Positions 49,901-61,800 of a stretch of DNA of 64,000 bases are shown in pieces. The translations under genes and the position numbers were made by a program. Below the pieces are notes generated by a model that was not told where the DNA came from, did no database searches, and worked only from the letters and a program-made list of their open reading frames with translations. Numbering within the stretch: position 1 is the first letter of the stretch; the number at the start of each line of letters is the position of its first letter. This stretch comes from Oasisia sp. SBJ-2009 (lineage: Eukaryota; Annelida; Polychaeta; Sabellida; Siboglinidae), in assembly GCA_964017155.1 (NCBI GenBank), contig OZ024857.1:35113241-35177240 (forward strand), in the 5' to 3' direction.

Positions 49901-52792
49901 AATGGCAACTGCTTCTGCAGATTTATTTGAGCTGTATCTTCAAAACTATTGATTTTCTGTAAATGCAGGTTGAGTTTGTTCGGATGATTATTTTATTATC
50001 TTTAACATGGTGTGACTATAGGTGAAAAACATATAATTTATATTCTGAACAACTACAGAATGAAATGTCATACACTTTATTGATATCAACTCCATTCTGA
50101 TCACTGGACTGACTGAGTGGAGTGGATGTAGGTAACTCCAGATTTACTCAAACCATTAATGACCATTCCTGTTGCTGCATTCACACAATGTAGCTGTATG
50201 TCTGGTCATTTCATGTGGATAACCAGAAAAAATGCTAATTATGTGATTACCGGGGTATGGTGAAGAGACTAGATAGTGAGTAGGATTTAGCAAAACAATT
50301 TTCGTTCATAATTACCAACTTACTATAATTAAAGTCCAAAGGACTTCAGGGCCACTTGGCCCATTTTTAAAGACAGTTTATTTGTGTTTCTGCTTGTTAA
50401 TTTGGTTTGAAATGTATTTATCTTTCAACTAAATTTTTATTTCCCCATTCAATTTACTAGTGGTCATTCTGATGAAAGCTGATGAAAGCTGCCTAATGTC
50501 ATAAAGCAAACAAGTAAAATGACCCTTAAAGTGACTGGTAAACCTTAAATGTAATTATGTCTGTTTCAGATGATGATTCCATTCAGTTCAAGGGAGCTGC
50601 AAAGAAATTCTACAAACTATTTAGCATGCCAACAGAAGAAAAACTAGTCAATTGTATGTACATTTTAAATATCTCAAGTATTTATCCCATATCATTATTT
50701 TGTAATCTGTTTATGGGCAAAGTTTATGTTAAGACTACTGCAGTGGACACTCTTATGATCATGTATTTTATGAATTTTGTATAGCTAATTTATTATTATT
50801 TATTAATTTTATTTATTATAATGTTGTTATTATATTACTTTTCTTATATTTTACATTTTATTTAATCTTACCCCTGGTAATTATTTATATTTACACAACT
50901 GTCTTAATAAAAAAAAAAAACACATCATATATGTGAATTACTTAGTATTAATAATAGTATTTTTTACTTTTGCTTTATGTAGTATCAAATTTACCTTTTT
51001 TTAAATTCTGTAAGATTCCAATTATGTTTTATTGTGATGTGTGTACGCGCCTATGAACAGGCTTGTCCCTGAGATATACGACATTCTAGAAAAGCCAGTA
51101 ATAATACTAATAACTACTAAAACAAAGATTAATAAAATTGATTAATCCCAATAAGATGTCTCACATTCATTGTTACCTTACCAGTCATAATACTGTGTCC
51201 TACCTGATTAATTATGAATCATAATATTATGTTATGATTGTGTTATAGACTGTACATATATTATATTATGCAGACATATGTTATTGTTGAGTTGACCAAG
51301 CTCTACCCAGTGGTCATATTTCAGACTACTCCTGCAGCTACTGGAAAGGCAAAGTGCCTCGTCAAGGCTGGCTCTATCTCAGTGTCAACCATCTCTCTTT
51401 CTACTCCTTCCTCATGGGCAAAGAAATCAAACTTGTCATTAGGTGGACGGATGTTACGGTAGGAATCACATCTCTGGTGTTTAGAAAACTAGAAAAAATG
51501 ATGCAGACCAATGTATAAAATTGTTTCTTACTTGTAATAAGATATTTATAATATTGTACCATGACAATTTGGGCATTGGGTCACAATGGTACCCAGTATC
51601 AACATGGCATCATACATTGTGTTGATAAAAACATGGCATCATACATGGTGTTGATAACAACATGGCATCATACATGGTGTTGATAACAACATGGCATCAC
51701 ACATGGTGTTGATAACAACATGGCATCATACATTGTGTTGATAAAAACATGGCATCATACATGGTGTTGATAACAACATGGCATCATACATGGTGTTGAT
51801 AACAACATGGCATCATACATGGTGTTGATAACAACATGGCATCATACATGGTGTTGATAACAACATGGCATCATACATGGTGTTGATAACAACATGGCAT
51901 CATACATGGTGTTGATAACAACATGGCATCATACATGGTGTTGATAACAACATGGCATCATACATGGTGTTGATAACAACATGGCATCATACATGGTGTT
52001 GATAACAACAAGGCATCACACATGGTGTTGATAACAACATGGCATCATACATTGTGTTGATAAAAACATGGCATCATACATGGTGTTGATAAAAACATGG
52101 CATCATACATGGTGTTGATAACAACATGGCATCATACATGGTGTTGATAACAACATGGCATCATACATGGTGTTGATAACAACATGGCATCATACATGGT
52201 GTTGATAACAACATGGCATCATACATGGTGTTGATAACAACATGGCATCATACGTTGTATTGATAACAACCTGGCATCATACATAGTCTTGATAACATCA
52301 TTGCATCATACTTGGTGTTGATAACAACATGGCCTCATACATGGTGTTGATAACAACATGGCCTCATACATGGTGTTGATAAAAACATGGCCTCATACAT
52401 GGTGTTGATAACAACATGGCCTCATACATGGTGTTGATAACAACATGGCCTCATACATGGTGTTGATAACAACATGGCCTCATACATGGTGTTGATAACA
52501 CTGTTGTTGCAGTGGGCCTTAAATGGTAACTTACTTAAGTGTTTTGTCTTATTGATTGTGCATGTTGTAAATATGTTTTGAGAATAAACATTGTGTTTGT
52601 AAATGATATGATATTATTTAAAGTATGTAGCTTTAAGCGTTTTGTGTTTCACACTAACAAATGTACATAATTATATTATATAGGCCTACAGCTCGGCAAT
52701 ACACATAACACAAACAAACAATCACATTTGAATTTATATATTTTGTATATATATATATGTGTGTATATATTTTGTATATATATATGTGTGTG

Positions 52793-52883
<91 letters not shown>

Positions 52884-55800
52884 CAGTTATGTAACATGCA
52901 TCCATCTACATTTGCAGCATCTGGAGAGAGCCAACAATCTGTTGTTTCCTGACAGCATCAAAGTGAGCACCCGACAGACAGAGGCAAGTACACAGGGTTA
53001 TGACATGACAAGGACCACAAGTACACATGCTTACGACATGACAAGGACCACAAGTACACATGCTTACGACATGACAAGGACCACAAGTACACAGGGTTAT
53101 GACATGACAAGGACCACAAGTACACATGCTTACGGCATGACAAGGACCACAAGTACACATGGTTATGACATGACAAGGACCACAAGTACACATGGTTACG
53201 GCATGACAAGGACCACAAGTACACATGCTTACGACATGACAAGGACCACAAGTACACAGGGTTATGACATGACAAGGACCACAAGTACACATGCTTACGA
53301 CATGACAAGGACCACAAGTACACAGAGTTATGACATGACAAGGACCACAAGTACACATGCTTACGACATGACAAGGACCACAAGTACACATGGTTACGAC
53401 ATTAAAAGGACCACAAGTACACATGATTACAAAATTTAAAGGACCACAAGTACACACAGTAATGACATTAAAAGGACCACAAGTACACATGGTTATGACA
53501 TTAAAAGGACCACAAGTACACATGGTTACGACATTAAAAGGACCACAAGTACACATGATTACGAAATTTAAAGGACCACAAGTACACACAGTAATGACAT
53601 TAAAAGGACCACAAGTACACATAGTTATGACATTTAAAGGACCACAAGTACACATGGTTATGACATTTAAAGGACCACAAGTACACATGGTTATGACATT
53701 AAAAGGACCACAAGTACACATGGTTACGACATGACAAGGACCACAAGTACACATGGTTATGACATTTAAAGGACCACAAGTACATATGGTTATGACATTA
53801 AAAGGACCACAAGTACACATGGTTATGACATTAAAAGGACCACAAGTACACATGGTTAAAACATTAAAACGACCACAAGTACACATGGTTATGACATGAC
53901 AAGGATCACAAGTACACATTGTTATGACATTTAAAGGACCACAAGTACACATGGTTACGAATTTAAAGGACCACAAGTACACACGGGTATGACATTAAAA
54001 GGACCACAAGTAAACATGGTTATGTCATTAAAAGGACCACAAGTACACACAGTTATGACATTTAAAGGACCACAAGTACACACGGTTATGACATTAAAAG
54101 GACCACAATTACACATAGTTATGATATTAAAAGGACCACAAGTACACATGGTTACGATATGACAAGGACCACAAGTACACATGGCTACGACATTAAAAGT
54201 ACCACAAGTACACATGATTATCACATGACAAGAACCACAAGTACAAATGGTTACGACATGACAAGGACTGACTACATGTACACATGGTTATCACATGACA
54301 AGGACCATAAGTATACATGGTTATGACATGACAAGGACCACCACAGATGAATATAGATTATGACATAAGATGAGAACCATGTGACTATGACAACAACATA
54401 TGGTTATTTGATATAACTATAACCACAACTATTATTTTATATGAATAGGACTGCAACATTTGATTGTCATGTGGCTAGAAACTAAAAACATTGATGTTTT
54501 TTATTGTTCCGCTAAAATATTATAATCTGTTAAAACTTTTAAAGGTTTAACAATGTATTTTCGAAGTTGTTTTCTTGATACAAAAACAGTTCTCTTTTGG
54601 TAACTTGACTTGGGAACTGTTACACTAACACTCATAAGAGCACTTAAGCCCAATTTTGCATCATAAATTTGAATGTTCTCTTTACCTAGGAATGAAAATA
54701 AAACATTGCATTTCACTAACATTTCATCCTGGATCCATTCCATACAAATGAACGTAGAAAAGCCAATTTCTAAGAGTACATCATACCACACTTTAAAACA
54801 AAGCTATACATGATCAAACTTAGTGATTAAAAGAGTGTTAAACTATTATTTGTCTACACAACATTATGGTTGTGACCTATTGACATTTGCAGTGCATTTT
54901 ACGGCTTTGCTCAATGTTATTGTGATATTTATTCAGCAGTTTCAGTTTAAGCTATATCTAACTTAATATACACACAGCTGACTTTCATATTTTTTTACTC
55001 TATTACAGAATTTCAGTTTAAGATGTTGGCACTCTGCAATCTTGTAAACTGAAAATTGTCAACAATGAAGCTACCGCAAAAATTTACCGTTTGTGTGACA
55101 TGGAAATAGTTTCCTCGATTGTACAGCAACAACTATTCTAAGATTGCATTTGAAATATGTCCACACCGAGCATAAAGTAATATGTTGTTGACAAATGATC
55201 AGTTGAACATATTTGCAAGCACCTTTTGACAAGTAGTAAATGTTTTGCCAAAATGTACAAATAGTGTAGATTATCGATTCTCGGGTAATATAGAAATAAT
55301 GGCTTAAGATTTATTTGGATGATGTTAGTGAAATGCATTTTGAACATTCTAAAAATGTCTCTTTTCATGTCATGTCTCAAGCAGCCCTCTTTCTGTCTGC
55401 AGTACTACTTCTCAATGCTGCTGCAGACAGTTGAGACATACAGTATCATGGAACAGCTGGCTAACATAGCCATGAAACAGTAAGTCTCTAGTCTTCCCAT
55501 GGGGCAACTGGGTAACTTGACTTAACCACCTAGGCCAATCTGCCCCTTCGCTGTCCTCCTGAGGGACACACCCTGCCATTTCTTCCTATCTAGAGCACAA
55601 CACTCTGCTGTTAAGAGCGAGAGTCTAGTGTTTTGTCTGACTGGATCACTCCATCTTTTTGGTGGTCTTCCTCTTTTTGTTCCTCAGAAATCTATTTTAG
55701 TTGAGCTTTCTCTTGGCATGTGACAGATCTGTCCAAACGACTGGAGTATTCTATGTCTGACGACATCTGATACAGATTCAGAGTAAACCTTCTCTTCTCT

Positions 55801-57964
55801 AACCTGACTATTTCATGTTCTGTCTGTCCTTGTAATACCTCACAGGCAACGCATCTTGAACATTTCAAGGGCCTGTATCTCCATGTATTGTAACGCCGAT
55901 GTTTCTGCAACATAGATTGCTACAGGCAGCATGAGAACACAATGCAATCTGGTGTGTTCTCACTGAGATCCCCATCTTTGAAAATGTGTTGTCTCGGAGT
56001 CTACTGAAGGCGGCTGATGCTAATGCCATTCTACTATCAACATCCCTTTCGGCAGATGCTACTATATTGCTTAAGAAGCAGAATATTTTCTCACAGCTGG
56101 CTAACATTTCCATAAATATCAAAGTGCGTAGTCTTGCCATGGGGCAGTTGGCTAACACAGCCATGAAACAGTAAGTATCTAAGAATTAGAACTTACTTTA
56201 TAGTGCATAGCTGAAATTTGTTACATTTGGTCTGCTACCTGTGGATCTTGATTGTGACGCAGCTCAGATTCTGGTGGAGTGATCTGGTTGTAGTTGGCAG
56301 GCAGGGGTCAGAGGCCAAAGTGAGGCTCTTTGTGTGTATTGCCTTCTCCACTTTCCTTTTCAGCTAGTTCTGTTCCCGGGCCATGACCTTGACATTATCC
56401 ATGAACAGTGAATGTCGCGCAGCTAGACAATGACCTCACACTCCTGCCAATACACCTGTCAGGCTTGTTATGTCTAACTGTGGAACCGAAACACTACAAT
56501 GAAGCAATATACCTTGCCACCATCCTCACCCCTTAGTTGGCAGGAACCGTCACAGTGTCAAAAACACCAAGGGCCTGGTTAACAAGCTGAGAGAGTGGTA
56601 AATACCACTTGGGTGGAAACTGATGCAAAGTCCCTCTAGAGAAGGCACTCAGAATATTGACTGAGGTCCTACATGAAGATGATGTCTTAACCAGCTGCAC
56701 AGAAATTTGGATCCCACAGATACAGCACCTCGACACTGTGGTTACACAGTACGCATGACACGTTCACTTTACTCAATTGAAGAGTTCACTGAACATATCA
56801 AAACCATTGACCCATACATCAAATTCACTGTCAAACCTGAGAGCGAGAGCAAACTTCCTTTCAAAAATGTATGCATGCACATTCTGGATGAAGGATCCAC
56901 CAAGCTAACCCTATACAGGAAGTCTACCCCCACACAGACCAGTACCTCAACTTCAAATCAAACCTCCCTTTAACTCACAAAGGATCAGTCATATCCCCTC
57001 TCACCAACAGGGGCACAGCAGTATGTCGCCACACCTGTACATGTCTACAATGCCATGAGAGCCAATGACTACAGTTCATCGCTAGTGAGAAAAGGCCACC
57101 TACAAACAACAATAATGCAAGACAAACTCAGATCAACCCATGTTGGGAATACCATTTGTTACAATTCTTTCATGACACCTCAGATAAATCTATAAGTATA
57201 CATAACGTGCACTTGTACCGTATACCCATCAACCCCCTCTATTCAGTGGTAGTGCATTCAAAAGAACATCAATGTGGAACTAACTACCATACCACATGGC
57301 CAGTGACAACACCAATAGCCATAACAAAAGCACCACTCAGTCAGAGATTCAAGGAACATACAAACCTAGACATAGATACAGGAGTAGGAGGCCACTGTCA
57401 GGTCACAGGACACTCTGTGTCCAAGGGTAACACCAAGAACAGAACTGGCACAAGAGGAAAGTTAAGGACGCCATCGACATCAAACAGAGAGGCCCCATCA
57501 TAAACTAAGACGAGGATACCACCTGCATGCTGTCGACAACCAGATCATTCCACCAAACCCTGAGTTGTGTCACATGACACATCAAGATCCGCAGATGGCA
57601 GATGAAAACAATTAGTTTCAGTTGTACATTCCAAAATAAGTTATAATTCTTGCTGCCCATTCAGCTCTTAGAGCCATGAACAATAAATCTAGGTCTCACT
57701 TTATCGTCTTTCAGGCACATTTGGTTATGTTGCTGGTTCCACAGTGACCCAGTAATTGTTAAGTTATGGTGTCTTCTTAGAGTGGATGGACTTGAATGAT
57801 ATAATCATTATAAATGTAGCTGAATTTCTAAACAAAATCAACAATGCTTGTCATTATGAAGAATGAATTAATATATATTGATAACAATTACCATTTATGT
57901 CAATATCTCTGTTGGTGAGAGCAAGCACTCACACATACATACACACACATGAACACAAATACAT

Positions 57965-58058
<94 letters not shown>

Positions 58059-58102
58059 TCACTCACTCACTCACTCACTCACACAAACACACAAACACAC
58101 AT

Positions 58103-58167
<65 letters not shown>

Positions 58168-58219
58168 AACACACATACACACACATACACACACATACAC
58201 ACACACATGAACACACATG

Positions 58220-58266
<47 letters not shown>

Positions 58267-58381
58267 ACACACTCACTCACTCACTCACTCACTCACACAC
58301 TCACACACACACACACACACACAAACACACATAAACACATAAACACACATGAACACACATGAACACACATGAACACACATG

Positions 58382-58432
<51 letters not shown>

Positions 58433-58447
58433 ACACACGAACACACG

Positions 58448-58493
<46 letters not shown>

Positions 58494-58507
58494 AACACAC
58501 ACACATG

Positions 58508-58585
<78 letters not shown>

Positions 58586-58639
58586 AACACACACACACAC
58601 ACACTCACACAAAAACACACAAAAACACACATAAACACA

Positions 58640-58707
<68 letters not shown>

Positions 58708-58743
58708 AACACACACACACATGAACACACACACATACACATG

Positions 58744-58823
<80 letters not shown>

Positions 58824-61800
58824 AACACACACTGATGACACGATAATATCGATAATGCTACTACTTTTATCATAAGTAATAAATATATAAAACTGCTGTT
58901 TCTTAGTATGTGAATAAACCATACTCTAGAGAGTTTAAGTTTCTTTTAAATATTCAGTATACTATCATGTTGTTTTTGCGTACTATGACATAATGTAGAA
59001 ATATAATATCTATGTATTCAGACTGATATCAGAAGATGGTTTTGAAGAAGACAGGTGCTTACCTGCCATGACCAAGTAAGTAGCATCTCTGGCTTCATGG
59101 CATATGTTAGCATTCATATCCTTCTTTCATAGTGTTGTTTATCATACAGGCAACATGTATCATATCATCAGTAAGCTCAGATGTATATAAAAGGTAATCT
59201 AAGCATACCAGATTTGAAAACCCTGCAGAATAGTTGAAGTCTGTCCCCACTAACACTAACCTGTGTCTTTCAGAAAGGTCACTTCCAAGAGCTCATCCTT
59301 AAAGCGTGACCTTGATGCACGGAGTCGGAGTGAGCGGTATCGCGCCATGTTTCACCTGCCTGCCAAGGAGAAGTTGGACGGAGATGCCGAGTGTACCCTG
59401 TGGACTCCCTATAACAAACAGAACGTCTGGGGGCGCGTCTACATCTCACTGCACTACATCTGCTTCAGCAGTAGGGTGAGTACATCTCGCTACATCTGCT
59501 TCAGCAGCAGGGTGTGTACGTCTCGCTACATCTGCTTCAGCAGCAGGGTGAGTACGTCTCGCTACATCTGCTTCAGCAGCAGGGTGAGTACGTCTCGCTA
59601 CATCTGCTTCAGCAGCAGGGTGAGTACATCTCGCTACATCTGCTTCAGCAGCAGGGTGAGTACGTCTCGCTACATCTGCTTCAGCAGCAGGGTGAGTACA
59701 TCTCGCTACATCTGCTTCAGCAGCAGGGTGAGTACGTCTTGCTACATCTGCTTCAGCAGCAGGGTGAGTACGTCTCGCTACATCTGCTTCAGCAGCAGGG
59801 TGAGTACATCTCGCTACATCTGCTTCAGCAGCAGGGTGAGTACATCTCATTACATCTGCTTCAGCAGCAGGGTGAGTACGTCTCGCTACATCTGCTTCAG
59901 CAGCAGGGTGAGTACATCTCGTTACATCTGCTTCAGCAGCAGGGTGAGTACATCTCGCTACATCTGCTTCAGCAGCAGGGTGAGTACGTCTCGTTACATC
60001 TGCTTCAGCAGCAGGGTGAGTACATCTCGCTACATCTGCTTCAGCAGCAGGGTGAGTACGTCTCATTACATCTGCTTCAGCAGCAGGGTGAGTACATCTC
60101 ATTACATCTGCTTCAGCAGCAGGGTGAGTACATCTCGTTACATCTGCTTCAGCAGCAGGGTGAGTACATCTCATTACATCTGCTTCAACAGATGTAACTA
60201 TACAACCTGGTGAGTGTGATTGTGTCTGGGATACAGTGGATGTTGTTGTAGGTGTACAACCTGGTGAGTGTGATTGTGTCTGGGATACAGTGGATGTTGT
60301 TGTAGGTGTACAACCTGGTGAGTGTGATTGTGTCTGGGATACAGTGGATGTTGTTGTAGGTGTACAACCTGGTGAGTGTGATTGTGTCTGGGATACAGTG
60401 GATGTTGTTGTAGGTGTACAACCTGGTGAGTGTGATTGTGTCTGGGATACAGTGGATGTTGTTGTAGGTGTACAACCTGGTGAGTGTGATTGTGTCTGGG
60501 ATACAGTGGATGTTGTTGTAGGTGTACAACCTGGTGAGTGTGATTGTGTCTGGGATACAGTGGATGTTGTTGTAGGTGTACAACCTGGTGAGTGTGATTG
60601 TGTCTGGGATACAGTGGATGTTGTTGTAGGTGTACAACCTGGTGAGTGTGATTGTGTCTGGGATACAGTGGATGTTGTTGTAGGTGTACAACCTGGTGAG
60701 TGTGATTGTGTCTGGGATACAGTGGATGTTGTTGTAGGTGTACAACCTGGTGAGTGTGATTGTGTCTGGGATACAGTGGATGTTGTTGTAGGTGTACAAC
60801 CTGGTGAGTGTGATTGTGTCTGGGATACAGTGGATGTTGTTGTAGGTGTACAACCTGGTGAGTGTGATTGTGTCTGGGATACAGTGGATGTTGTTGTAGG
60901 TGTACAACCTGGTGAGTGTGATTGTGTCTGGGATACAGTGGATGTTGTTGTAGGTGTACAACCTGGTGAGTGTGATTGTGTCTGGGATACAGTGGATGTT
61001 GTTGTAGGTGTACAACCTGGTGAGTGTGATTGTGTCTGGGATACAGTGGATGTTGTTGTAGGTGTACAACCTGGTGAGTGTGATTGTGTCTGGGATACAG
61101 TGGATGTTGTTGTAGGTGTACAACCTGGTGAGTGTGATTGTGTCTGGGATACAGTGGATGTTGTTGTAGGTGTACAACCTGGTGAGTGTGATTGTGTCTG
61201 GGATACAGTGGATGTTGTTGTAGGTGTACAACCTGGTGAGTGTGATTGTGTCTGGGATACAGTGGATGTTGTTGTAGGTGTACAACCTGGTGAGTGTGAT
61301 TGTGTCTGGGATACAGTGGATGTTGTTGTAGGTGTACAACCTGGTGAGTGTGATTGTGTCTGGGATACAGTGGATGTTGTTGTAGGTGTACAACCTGGTG
61401 AGTGTGATAGTTCCGATGCGAGATATTGCAGTGGTGGAGAAGGTGGAGTCAGGTAGTTCTCACGTCCTGCCCAATGCCTTCCTTGTGTCTACCAAGAGTA
61501 AGGTAGGACCACCTACCACTTCTACTCTTAGGAATACTTTGGTTGGTAGTTAGTATAATTTAATGACATTCTCTTGGTAACATGTAGTTAACCCCAAGTG
61601 TATCATAAAACCATCTTGTCTTGTAAACATGAAGAATCCAATAGTCAGGAGTTGCACTTTCAATTTGCAGTATAAATGTATATAATTAATTTTTTTATTT
61701 TTATTCCTGCAGTCGCACTGAGTGACCCCCATGGACTGTTGTAACAATTACATAATTTAAAACATGTTACATATTCAAAGTTTTATTTTAACAGATTTGT

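Noticed and set aside
52906..53982. 358-codon Cys-rich minus-strand frame ([11 protein letters not shown] repeats)
   Set aside because: Translation of the 33-bp array on the non-coding strand, overlapping the real exon 8 in antisense. No evidence for a Cys-rich protein gene.
58071..58922. Cys/Val and Thr/His repeat ORFs
   Set aside because: Translations of (CA)n/(TG)n.
60185..61456. About 400-codon frames on both strands in the 54-bp array
   Set aside because: Artefact of a 54-bp stop-free frame. The true coding frame has TAG in every unit.
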